Source: Heteroscillospira sp050252415
Lineage (GTDB): Bacteria; Bacillota; Clostridia; Oscillospirales; Oscillospiraceae
Assembly: GCA_050252415.1 (NCBI GenBank)
Contig: JBFWKZ010000094.1
Location: 1-9,862, forward strand
DNA: 9,862 bases
Direction of reading: 5' to 3'
Shown: piece after piece, positions 1 through 5,474 of the stretch
Position numbering within the stretch: position 1 is the stretch's first letter
Layout: every line of letters starts with the position of its first letter
Program-made: the position numbers and the translations under genes
Notes under the pieces: model-generated
Told to the model about the DNA's origin: nothing
Seen by the model: only the letters and a program-made list of their open reading frames with translations
Databases searched by the model: none

Positions 1-956
1 AAATCAAACCCGTTCCGGAGCAGATGGACATAGACGGCAACTTCCCGACGGTTGTCAGCCCAAATCCCGAGAACCCGGAGGGCTTTGCGCTGGCGAAAAA
101 GCTTGCAAAGCAGGTGGGAAGCGACCTCATCATCGGTACAGACCCGGATGCCGACCGTGTCGGCGTTATGGTACGGGATAAAAACGGAGACTATATCACG
201 ATCAGTGGAAACCAGATGGGCGTACTGCTGCTCGACTATATCATCGAGGCAAGGAGAGCAAATAATACTTTGCCCGAAAATGCCGCGGCGGTTACTACGA
301 TTGTGACGACTCTGATGGCTAAAGAAGTTGCGGACCGCCAGGGAATCCATATGGACGAAACTTTTACAGGTTTTAAGTTCATGGCGGAAAAATTGGCGGA
401 ATATAAGCGAGACGGCTCCTATAAATACCTGTTGGCTTATGAGGAGAGCTATGGGTATATGATGGGCGACTATGTCCGCGACAAGGATGCGGTCACGGCT
501 GTTATGATGATATCCGAGATGGCGGCACATTATTTCGCACATGGAATGACCTTGTCGGATGCCATGGAGAGCCTCTATGAAAAATACGGGTGGTTCGCTG
601 AACGTACCATGAACCTTATCATGCCGGGACTGGATGGCCTTGAAAAAATGCAGGCGCTCATGAACACGTTGAGGGAGAACCCGCCAAAGGAGATATCCGG
701 CACGTCGGTCTTGCGCTTAAAGGACTATCAAAACGGTACGATAACCGTACCCGAACTGGGTGTTGTCGGCAATACCGACATCAAGGACTCCAATGTTTTG
801 TACTTTGATCTCTCCGATGGGTGCGCATTCATTGTGCGGCCTTCGGGAACCGAGCCGAAGATAAAGGTCTATATCCTGGCCCGGGGCGAGAACAGTGAGG
901 ACTGTTCTGCCAAGGTTTTCAAATACGCGAGTTACGCGGAGACACTAAAGCAATGA
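1..956 (+). CDS. pgcA: Phosphoglucomutase / phosphomannomutase (PgcA-type), 5'-truncated by window edge
   Basis: C-terminal part of an alpha-D-phosphohexomutase, which interconverts hexose 1- and 6-phosphates in the cytosol (glucose-1-P for envelope sugars and glycogen). The frame is open from base 3, so the start and the catalytic phosphoserine loop lie outside the window. Visible are the N-P-E-N-P-E segment, the Mg-binding loop DPDADR (141-158), the sugar-recognition loop EESYGY (441-458) and the C-terminal phosphate-binding loop RPSGTEPKIK (837-866). EESYGY rather than GEESGH favours the Bacillota PgcA phosphoglucomutase type over classical PMM. Stop TGA is at 954-956 and a weak hairpin follows within 10 bp. 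The family is clear; whether glucose or mannose is preferred cannot be settled from the motifs alone. Confidence 0.93.
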   Translation, partial: IKPVPEQMDIDGNFPTVVSPNPENPEGFALAKKLAKQVGSDLIIGTDPDADRVGVMVRDKNGDYITISGNQMGVLLLDYIIEARRANNTLPENAAAVTTIVTTLMAKEVADRQGIHMDETFTGFKFMAEKLAEYKRDGSYKYLLAYEESYGYMMGDYVRDKDAVTAVMMISEMAAHYFAHGMTLSDAMESLYEKYGWFAERTMNLIMPGLDGLEKMQALMNTLRENPPKEISGTSVLRLKDYQNGTITVPELGVVGNTDIKDSNVLYFDLSDGCAFIVRPSGTEPKIKVYILARGENSEDCSAKVFKYASYAETLKQ

Positions 957-962
957 TCCCTG

Positions 963-986
963 CGCTCCTTCATAAGAGGGGGCGTT
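963..986 (+). terminator. Weak terminator-like hairpin after the phosphoglucomutase gene
   Basis: CGCTCCTTC (963-971) pairs with GAGGGGGCG (976-984) over 9 bp, counting two G-U pairs, with an ATAA loop. Only two T follow, so termination is probably leaky. The sequence is a near copy (about 21 of 25 bases) of the stronger terminator at 1179-1203. Confidence 0.5.
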
Positions 987-991
987 AGGCT

Positions 992-1020
992 GTAGACAAA
1001 AGGCAAAGCCTTTTATCTAC
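992..1020. repeat. Inverted repeat, 13-bp arms, 3-nt loop
   Basis: GTAGACAAAAGGC (992-1004) pairs with GCCTTTTATCTAC (1008-1020) with one mismatch or wobble. It lies in the stretch without genes between the phosphoglucomutase and DUF1002 genes. No clean T-tract follows, so this may be an RNA-stabilising or processing hairpin rather than a terminator. Confidence 0.6.
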
Positions 1021-1030
1021 AAGGGAAAAA

Positions 1031-1061
1031 CATGCAAGTCCATTCACCACGGACTTGCATG
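1031..1061. repeat. Perfect inverted repeat, 11-bp arms, 9-nt loop
   Basis: CATGCAAGTCC (1031-1041) is perfectly complementary to GGACTTGCATG (1051-1061). It is followed by smaller GC-rich hairpins: GGCGG/CCGCC (1076-1080/1088-1092), and GCCG/CGGC (1118-1121/1125-1128) flanked by T7 and A5. I see no ORF in 957-1301 and no convincing sigma-70 promoter for the downstream gene. Confidence 0.65.
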
Positions 1062-1179
1062 AGAAGTGTCATTTCGGCGGCACATGTCCGCCTCCGTGAC
1101 GGATGATAAATTTTTTTGCCGCTCCGGCGGAAAAACTCTGCGAGGCCTTTGCGGCAGATAGGCTCCGTCTAAAATCTGG

Positions 1180-1206
1180 CGCCCCTTCGCAAGAAGGGGC
1201 GTTTTT
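1180..1206 (+). terminator. Strong intrinsic terminator with GCAA tetraloop
   Basis: CGCCCCTTC (1180-1188) and GAAGGGGCG (1193-1201) form a perfect 9-bp stem closed by a GNRA-type GCAA loop and followed by T5 (1202-1206). It most likely ends transcription coming from the phosphoglucomutase side, about 100 bp before the DUF1002 start. Confidence 0.85.
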
Positions 1207-1301
1207 CAAAGAAAAAGCTCAGTGCATATAGGTAATACCCCGGGAAGCGGAACATTCTTATCAATGACACGTCATATAGCTGTTGACGAAAGGAGGCGCA
1301 A

Positions 1302-2162
1302 ATGAAAAAATTTCTTGTTTTTTTGATTGTCACGGCGATTTATCTGGCGCTTCCAATATTTGCTATGGATGAAAACAGCCGCGCGGTCATTGCAGCGGAT
1401 CTCACCGATGAGCAGATCGCCGAGGTATATCAGAGCTTTGGCATAACGCGCGGCAGCGTCCCCGAGCTCACGATCACAAATGCGGTGGAGCGCAGTTATC
1501 TTGAAGGCGTGGTTCCGGACGAGCAGCTCGGTACAAAGTGTATATCCTGCGTACTGATTTCTCTTGGTGACGACGGGATTACGATGGATACGGAGAATAT
1601 CAATTGGTGTACCGACGCCATGTATATGAGCGCCGTGACGACGGCGGGCATAGAAAATGCGGATATCAAGGTCACAGCCCCGGTTCCCGTATCGGGTACG
1701 GCGGCACTGGCGGGTATTTACCTTGCCTATGAGGATATGACGGGACAGACGCTCACCGATGAGGCCAAGCAGGCCGGTGCCCTGGAGCTTTTGACGACGG
1801 CACAACTCTCGGATGAGTTGGGAAGTGACGAGGCGCTCACGCTTATAACCGAACTTAAGCTCATCATTGAAGAGACAAAAAATATGTCCGATGAGGAGCT
1901 GGCGGAGAAAATTGACGAGACAGCTGATGAGTATAACATTTCCCTTAACGATTATCAACGTGAAAAACTTGTCGATTTATGCCGCGGCTTTGAAAAACTT
2001 GACCCCGAAGCGCTGAAGGACAAGGTCGAAAGTATGAAGGAAACACTCCAAAAGATGGGTGAGCTGAAGGACAAGACAGTTTCGTTTTTTAGTGCGCTTT
2101 CGGAGTTCTTTAGTGCAGTTGGTAAATTTTTTTCAAAAATCTTTGCCATATTTAGTAATTAA
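1302..2162 (+). CDS. DUF1002 (YpuA-like) exported protein
   Basis: A 286-residue protein, matching the roughly 290-residue DUF1002/YpuA family, which has no established function. The start follows a strong AGGAGG (1291-1296), five bases before the ATG. Residues 1-21 form a short Lys-Lys plus hydrophobic signal segment, with possible cleavage near IFA|MD. Residues about 35-140 hold the conserved part, with DLTDEQIAEVYQSFGI and a VSGTAALAGIYLAYE stretch typical of the family. C80, C83 and C103 could form disulfides if the protein is exported. Residues about 150-250 are acidic and helical, with possible coiled coil. The last 28 residues carry paired Phe (SFFS, EFFS, KFFSK, IFAIF) and look like an amphipathic membrane-binding helix. 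No terminator is evident after the TAA, and no partner gene suggests a role. Confidence 0.88.
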   Translation: MKKFLVFLIVTAIYLALPIFAMDENSRAVIAADLTDEQIAEVYQSFGITRGSVPELTITNAVERSYLEGVVPDEQLGTKCISCVLISLGDDGITMDTENINWCTDAMYMSAVTTAGIENADIKVTAPVPVSGTAALAGIYLAYEDMTGQTLTDEAKQAGALELLTTAQLSDELGSDEALTLITELKLIIEETKNMSDEELAEKIDETADEYNISLNDYQREKLVDLCRGFEKLDPEALKDKVESMKETLQKMGELKDKTVSFFSALSEFFSAVGKFFSKIFAIFSN

Positions 2163-2231
2163 TATTTGACAGTAAACCTAGCTTGGCACCGCGTGACGAA
2201 AACAAATACGAAGTTTTTATCAGAATTATCT

Positions 2232-2392
2232 AGGCCCTATTTGCAAAGTAGATCGCACACGTTTGGTAAGCCTCTTTTTTGTTCTGCCGCAGCGGCTTTC
2301 TTGCAGCAAAATCCGTTATTCCTGCGAATATCGACTTGCAGGACAAGAAATAAGTTTTCTCATCCATGCACGCCCATATACAGACAAGCCCT
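2232..2392. repeat. 161-bp MITE-like inverted-repeat element, copy A (decayed)
   Basis: Gene-free 161 bp that aligns along its length with 7780-7940. Shared blocks in the same order are TTTG-AAA near the left end, TCGCAC, TTTCTTGC, CCTGCGAA and the right end ACAAGCCCT. The left end AGGCCCTATTT and the inverted right end AGGGCTTGTCTGT form imperfect terminal inverted repeats, and TA lies at both outer borders (2231-2232, 2392-2393). Inner arms CTTTTTTGTTCTGC / GCAGGACAAGAAATAAG can also pair, so the element could fold into one long hairpin. It carries no transposase. It sits just upstream of the symporter promoter. Confidence 0.62.
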
Positions 2393-2413
2393 AATAGAAT
2401 GAAGTACCTAAAA

Positions 2414-2435
2414 ATTGGCAAAAAGGCTTGCCAAT
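2414..2435. promoter_or_regulatory. Palindrome overlapping the -35 box (candidate operator)
   Basis: ATTGGCAA (2414-2421) and TTGCCAAT (2428-2435) are a perfect 8-bp inverted repeat with a 6-bp spacer. The right half contains the -35 hexamer of the symporter promoter, so a bound protein would block RNA polymerase. The cognate regulator is unknown. Confidence 0.45.
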
Positions 2436-2456
2436 ATAGCACAAATCGTGTAAAAT
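2428..2456 (+). promoter_or_regulatory. Sigma-70 promoter for the riboswitch-symporter transcript
   Basis: TTGCCA (2428-2433), a 17-bp spacer and TAAAAT (2451-2456). The start would fall near 2463, just ahead of the first glycine aptamer. Confidence 0.75.
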
Positions 2457-2474
2457 AGTGACAAATAGTTGCTG

Positions 2475-2557
2475 GCAGACGCCTGCAGGAAAGCGGTATA
2501 TCCCACCGAAGGAGTAAAACTCTCAGGTTTCCGTTTTCGGAAAAGACTGCAGGCCGA
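2475..2557 (+). promoter_or_regulatory. Glycine riboswitch, aptamer 1
   Basis: First half of a tandem glycine aptamer in the leader of the symporter. P1 is GCCTGCAG (2481-2488) with CTGCAGGC (2547-2554), a perfect 8 bp. The core contains the conserved ACCGAAGGAG and CTCTCAGG elements, separated by a very short P3. A TTCCG/CGGAA hairpin precedes the closing AAGAC. The linker GCCGACAGC leads into the second aptamer. Confidence 0.88.
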
Positions 2558-2650
2558 CAGCTCTCTGGAGAAGCTTACAATGATGTAAGTGCCGAAGGTG
2601 CAAGACGGGGGAAGACCCGTCAAATCTCTCAGGCAAAAGGACAGAGCGGA
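2558..2650 (+). promoter_or_regulatory. Glycine riboswitch, aptamer 2
   Basis: Second aptamer, closer to the family consensus. P1 is GCTCT near 2560 with AGAGC near 2644. It contains CTGGAGAAG, a CTTAC/GTAAG arm, the conserved GTGCCGAAGGTGCAAG, a GACGGG/CCCGTC arm, then CTCTCAGGCAAAAGGACAGAG. Its 5' P1 strand (CTCTCT) could alternatively pair with the left arm of the downstream terminator, a plausible switching route. The sign (ON or OFF) cannot be read with certainty. Confidence 0.93.
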
Positions 2651-2700
2651 TTTGGCGTGAAATACCGGCTTGTATTTTTGCGCGAAGATTTGTTTTTTGA

Positions 2701-2732
2701 GGAGAGGTAGCCTTTGGCTGCCTCTCCTTTTT
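2701..2732 (+). terminator. Riboswitch expression-platform terminator
   Basis: GGAGAGGTAGCC (2701-2712), loop TTT, and GGCTGCCTCTCC (2716-2727) form a 12-bp stem with one G-U, followed by T5. It lies about 50 bp after aptamer 2 and 42 bp before the symporter start, so glycine binding most likely decides between termination and read-through here. Confidence 0.93.
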
Positions 2733-2774
2733 GCGCGCCGGCACGGTTGTTAAAAGAAAGGGAGAGTAGGAAAT

Positions 2775-4175
2775 ATGAACGAATTTCTCGGCACCGTAAA
2801 CAATTGGGTATGGGGACTGCCAATGATCGTTTTGCTTATGGGCTGCGGCGTATGGCTGACCATGAGGGTCAGACTGCTGCAGGTCAGACATCTTGGCAAA
2901 GCACTGAAGTATATGCTCAAAAATGAAGAGGGCGGGCGTGGTGAAGTCACTTCCTTCGGCGCGCTCTGCACGGCGCTGTCCGCAACAATCGGTACGGGCA
3001 ATATCGTCGGTGTTGCGGGAGCAATCGCCGCCGGTGGACCCGGTGCGCTGTTTTGGATGGAAATTGCAGCCTTTTTCGGCATGGCGACCAAATATGCCGA
3101 AGGCCTGCTCGCCGTCAAATTCCGGCATATCGACGAGGATGGACACGTTCTGGGCGGTCCGTTCTACTATATAGAAAATGGAATGGGGCCTGCCTGGAAA
3201 TGGCTGGCAAAGCTGTTCGCGCTCTTCGGCACCCTGGCCGGCCTGATGGGTATCGGTACGATCACCCAGATCAACGGCATTACCTCCGCAGCGGAAAATT
3301 TTTTTGATCCGGAAAAAGCCAATACGGTCTTAACGATCGGCGGCAGCCCGATTACCCTTACCACTATTTTGGTCGGTGCTATGGTTACGCTCGCTGCTGC
3401 TCTCGTTGTCATAGGCGGAATAAAGCGTATTGCCAAGGTCTCCGAGGTCATTGTTCCTTTCATGGCCGTCGTCTATATCGTATGCGGTATCATTATTCTT
3501 GTCTTTAACATCGGTATGATCCCGGAAGCAATACGTCAAATCGTTGTTGGGGCTTTTAGTCCTCAATCTGTTGCAGGCGGTATTGTTGGAGTAACTATCA
3601 AAGTTGCGGTCCAGAAGGGCGTAGCCCGCGGAATTTTCTCAAATGAGGCCGGCCTTGGGTCTGCGCCGATAGCAGCCGCGGCCGCCCAGACCAAGGACCC
3701 TGTCCGTCAAGGTCTCGTCACTATGACGGGAACATTTATCGATACCATCGTCATCTGCACGATCACAGGCCTTTCAATCGTCATCTCCGGCGGATGGAAT
3801 CCCGATCTTGGCCTGGAGGGGGCAGCCATTACGATGTATGCGTTCCAGAACGGATTGCCGTTTCCGGCGCAGGTCGGTTCCTTCCTGCTGATGATTTGCC
3901 TGATGTTCTTTGCCTTTACCACCATACTGGGCTGGGACTATTATTCCGAGCGCTGTCTTGAATATCTGTCCGGCGGAAACATGAAGGCCGTGAAAGCCTT
4001 CCGCTGGCTGTATATCGCTGCGGTGTTTGTTGGGCCGTATATGACGGTGTCGGCAGTCTGGACCATTGCGGAGATATTCAACGGACTTATGGCTTTTCCG
4101 AACCTTATTGCCCTGCTTGCCCTGTCTGGAGTGGTTGCAAAAGAGACGAACAATTATTTTGCAAGACAAAAATAG
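2775..4175 (+). CDS. Sodium:alanine/glycine symporter (AGCS family, AlsT-like)
   Basis: A 466-residue polytopic membrane protein, the usual length for AGCS (TC 2.A.25, Na_Ala_symp), which couples Na+ entry to alanine or glycine transport at the cytoplasmic membrane. The N-terminal Trp-rich helix (about 5-30) precedes the highly conserved block ALCTALSATIGTGNIVGVAG (63-82) and GGPGALFWM (87-95), the family signature; roughly ten further membrane segments follow. The ATG is preceded by GGGAG (2760-2764) and AGGAA (2768-2772). The tandem glycine riboswitch and terminator immediately upstream make glycine the likely ligand or cargo. Uptake is the usual assumption, but a glycine-induced exporter or overflow role cannot be excluded. 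It is probably transcribed alone: the next gene has its own promoter. Confidence 0.96.
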   Translation: MNEFLGTVNNWVWGLPMIVLLMGCGVWLTMRVRLLQVRHLGKALKYMLKNEEGGRGEVTSFGALCTALSATIGTGNIVGVAGAIAAGGPGALFWMEIAAFFGMATKYAEGLLAVKFRHIDEDGHVLGGPFYYIENGMGPAWKWLAKLFALFGTLAGLMGIGTITQINGITSAAENFFDPEKANTVLTIGGSPITLTTILVGAMVTLAAALVVIGGIKRIAKVSEVIVPFMAVVYIVCGIIILVFNIGMIPEAIRQIVVGAFSPQSVAGGIVGVTIKVAVQKGVARGIFSNEAGLGSAPIAAAAAQTKDPVRQGLVTMTGTFIDTIVICTITGLSIVISGGWNPDLGLEGAAITMYAFQNGLPFPAQVGSFLLMICLMFFAFTTILGWDYYSERCLEYLSGGNMKAVKAFRWLYIAAVFVGPYMTVSAVWTIAEIFNGLMAFPNLIALLALSGVVAKETNNYFARQK

Positions 4176-4212
4176 CGCTAAAAAGCGCCCTCCGATGCCA
4201 ATACTATTGGCC
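4174..4212. repeat. Two small hairpins after the symporter gene
   Basis: GCGCT/AGCGC (4175-4179/4184-4188) overlaps the stop codon, and GCCAAT/ATTGGC (4197-4202/4206-4211) follows. Neither has a good T-tract on the + strand; the first has one (TATTTTTG) on the - strand. Symporter termination is therefore uncertain. The ATTGGC half-site also occurs in the palindrome at 2414-2435. Confidence 0.4.
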
Positions 4213-4248
4213 AAAAGGTGTTTTTCACGTGGGATGGTGCGGAACTGC

Positions 4249-4277
4249 TTGCATATTGGAATAATTTTGTTTATAAT
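4249..4277 (+). promoter_or_regulatory. Sigma-70 promoter of the GntR regulator
   Basis: TTGCAT (4249-4254), a 17-bp spacer and a consensus TATAAT (4272-4277). The predicted start, near 4284, falls inside the repeated GATATC motifs described at 4279-4318. Confidence 0.82.
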
Positions 4278-4278
4278 T

Positions 4279-4318
4279 AAGATATTATATCCGGATATCT
4301 TGCTTGCCGAGATATCTT
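4279..4318. promoter_or_regulatory. Candidate autoregulatory operator
   Basis: Three copies of an AAGATAT/ATATCTT motif cluster at the transcription start: AAGATAT (4279-4285), ATATCTT (4295-4301) and GATATCTT (4311-4318). The 12-bp palindrome ATATCCGGATAT (4287-4298) lies within them. The position from the start site into the leader suits negative autoregulation by the encoded GntR protein. This is an inference. Confidence 0.5.
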
Positions 4319-4333
4319 AATGGAGCGTGAACG

Positions 4334-5119
4334 ATGGAAAAGAACCCGATACTTTTAAGCAGACTGTCCTTAGAGAGTGATATACCGCTCTATTCTCAGC
4401 TTGTCAGCATAGTAAAGAGGAATATTTCCGCCGGGACCTTAGTGGCAGGGGACCTTCTCCCATCGGAGGCGGAGCTGTGCAAGACCTTTGACATAAGCCG
4501 CAGTACGGTCCGGCAGGCAATTGGCACCCTTGAATCCGAAGGACTTGTTGTGAGAAAACAGGGGAGAGGTACCTTCGTTGCGGAACCGAAGATGCGCCGC
4601 AGGACGGAAACGGTGTACTCATTTACTTCAGAAATCAGTTCTATGGGGATGATCCCATCGTCAAAGCTTGTTGATTTTGAGATAATTGATCCGACTCCGG
4701 ATATCACCAAGGTGCTCGAACTCAGTTCACAGGATGCAAAGGTCTACCGATTTACGCGCATACGCAATGTGAACGGTGAACCGCTTATCCTGGAAACATC
4801 GTTTTATCCACAGTTCATCTACCCAAAGCTGACACGCGAATTGCTTGAGACCCACAGTTTTTACAGTTTGCTCTATGAAGTCGGTATTGTTCCGGCATCT
4901 GCCGTTGACTCCTACGAAGCGGTCATTATGAGCCGTCAGGAAGCGGAGATGCTAAATTGCAGAGCGGGCAGCTGTGCATTTTTTGCCCAGCGCCGTACAA
5001 AAACCGAGGCGGGCGCCACATTTGAGTTTACTCAGAGCCTCATCAGGGCGGATAGAGTCAAATTGGACGTCTTTCTACATAAAGATGGTGTGTCCTTTGC
5101 CCGCAGTGTCGATAAATAA
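4334..5119 (+). CDS. GntR-family transcriptional regulator, HutC subfamily (UTRA domain)
   Basis: A 261-residue regulator of normal length. Residues 13-84 form the GntR winged helix-turn-helix, with LPSEAEL (42-48), the recognition helix SRSTVRQA (55-62) and the wing GRGTFV (77-82). Residues about 100-250 match a UTRA/chorismate-lyase-fold effector domain, seen in FTSEISSMGMIPSS, VYRFTRIRNVNGEPLILE and the late segment FEFTQSLIRADR. Such proteins are dimeric DNA binders released by a small metabolite. The ATG follows GGAG (4322-4325) with an 8-nt spacer. The gene has its own promoter and terminator and lies upstream of the sigma-54-controlled dehydrogenase/permease unit. Control of that unit or of itself is likely. 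The effector is unknown. Confidence 0.93.
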   Translation: MEKNPILLSRLSLESDIPLYSQLVSIVKRNISAGTLVAGDLLPSEAELCKTFDISRSTVRQAIGTLESEGLVVRKQGRGTFVAEPKMRRRTETVYSFTSEISSMGMIPSSKLVDFEIIDPTPDITKVLELSSQDAKVYRFTRIRNVNGEPLILETSFYPQFIYPKLTRELLETHSFYSLLYEVGIVPASAVDSYEAVIMSRQEAEMLNCRAGSCAFFAQRRTKTEAGATFEFTQSLIRADRVKLDVFLHKDGVSFARSVDK

Positions 5120-5125
5120 AAGGCC

Positions 5126-5158
5126 AATCCCGCGGATGAGAATCCGCGGGATTATTTA
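5126..5158 (+). terminator. Terminator of the GntR gene
   Basis: AATCCCGCGGAT (5126-5137) and ATCCGCGGGATT (5142-5153) form a perfect 12-bp stem with a GAGA (GNRA) loop, followed by a short A/T tail (ATTTAT). It begins six bases after the stop codon. Confidence 0.85.
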
Positions 5159-5181
5159 TCTCTATTGATATACGATAAATG

Positions 5182-5226
5182 AACAGCTGCTTCTGTTGGA
5201 TTTGAGCCATGGAAGCGGCTGTTTTT
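5182..5226 (+). terminator. Second intrinsic terminator
   Basis: AACAGCTGCTTC (5182-5193) pairs with GAAGCGGCTGTT (5212-5223) over 12 bp with one G-U and an 18-nt loop; the T-run is 5222-5226. It backs up the GntR terminator and insulates the sigma-54 control region downstream. Confidence 0.75.
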
Positions 5227-5234
5227 ATGTGTGC

Positions 5235-5294
5235 CTTGGGTTTGAGTATCAAACAAGCTCTGGTTGTTTAATACTGTTCAATATTTGAAACAGT
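5235..5294. promoter_or_regulatory. Overlapping inverted repeats, candidate upstream activating sequence
   Basis: Three inverted repeats overlap in 55 bp: GTTTGA-GTA-TCAAAC (5240-5254); AGTATCAAACAA with TTGTTTAATACT (5245-5256/5264-5275, 11 of 12 paired); and ACTGTTCAA with TTGAAACAGT (5273-5281/5285-5294, one bulge). They lie about 155-210 bp upstream of the predicted sigma-54 start, within the normal range for enhancer-binding proteins such as the PrpR-type activator encoded at 8129. Confidence 0.5.
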
Positions 5295-5348
5295 CCTTTC
5301 TATGTTCTCAACGAAAACGGGGATTTTTTGCAGCGGATAGTCATATAT

Positions 5349-5380
5349 TTTTGTTAAAAACGAATATAATTTTGTTAAAA
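5349..5380. repeat. Direct repeats TTTTGTTAAAA, 21 bp apart
   Basis: Identical 11-mers at 5349-5359 and 5370-5380 are spaced exactly two helical turns apart between the putative enhancer and the sigma-54 promoter. They could be a bending or regulator site. A weak sigma-70 alternative (TTGTTA, 18 bp, TATAAA at 5396-5401) overlaps. Confidence 0.4.
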
Positions 5381-5420
5381 TACTTGTCAGGATAGTATAA
5401 ATACTTCAAAAGATGAGATA

Positions 5421-5438
5421 TTGGCATAGACATTGCAT
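5421..5438 (+). promoter_or_regulatory. Sigma-54 (-24/-12) promoter
   Basis: TTGGCAT (5421-5427) and TTGCAT (5433-5438) give the exact GG-N10-GC spacing (5423-5424 and 5435-5436) required by RpoN. The start would fall near 5448, leaving a leader of about 27 nt before the ATG at 5475. A sigma-54 activator gene in the same cluster supports the call. Confidence 0.8.
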
Positions 5439-5474
5439 TAATATATACCAGTGACACCGGAAGGGGGGAAGATA

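Noticed and set aside
1272..1958. Open frame of 228 codons on the minus strand
   Set aside because: It is fully antisense to the DUF1002 gene, which has a signal sequence, a strong ribosome-binding site and family similarity. The antisense product is basic and has no recognisable domain.
2183..2198. TTGGCAC followed by GTGACG, resembling a sigma-54 promoter
   Set aside because: The -24 half is good, but the position for GC at GG-N10 reads CG, and no gene follows at a suitable distance.
2415..2432. TTGGCA...TTGCC as a sigma-54 promoter
   Set aside because: The spacing is GG-N11-GC, one base too long. The palindrome and a good sigma-70 promoter explain the sequence better.
2230..2442. 70-codon minus-strand frame within repeat copy A
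   Set aside because: It lies mostly inside the 161-bp element. The equivalent strand of copy B is interrupted by stops, so no protein is conserved between copies.
2523..3146. Open frame of 207 codons on the minus strand
   Set aside because: It runs antisense through the glycine riboswitch, its terminator and the symporter start, and the translation resembles no family I know.
5451..5474. GTG at 5451 as the start of the dehydrogenase
   Set aside because: It would leave almost no leader after the predicted sigma-54 start and has no Shine-Dalgarno; the purine-rich AAGGGGGGAA sits directly before ATG 5475.
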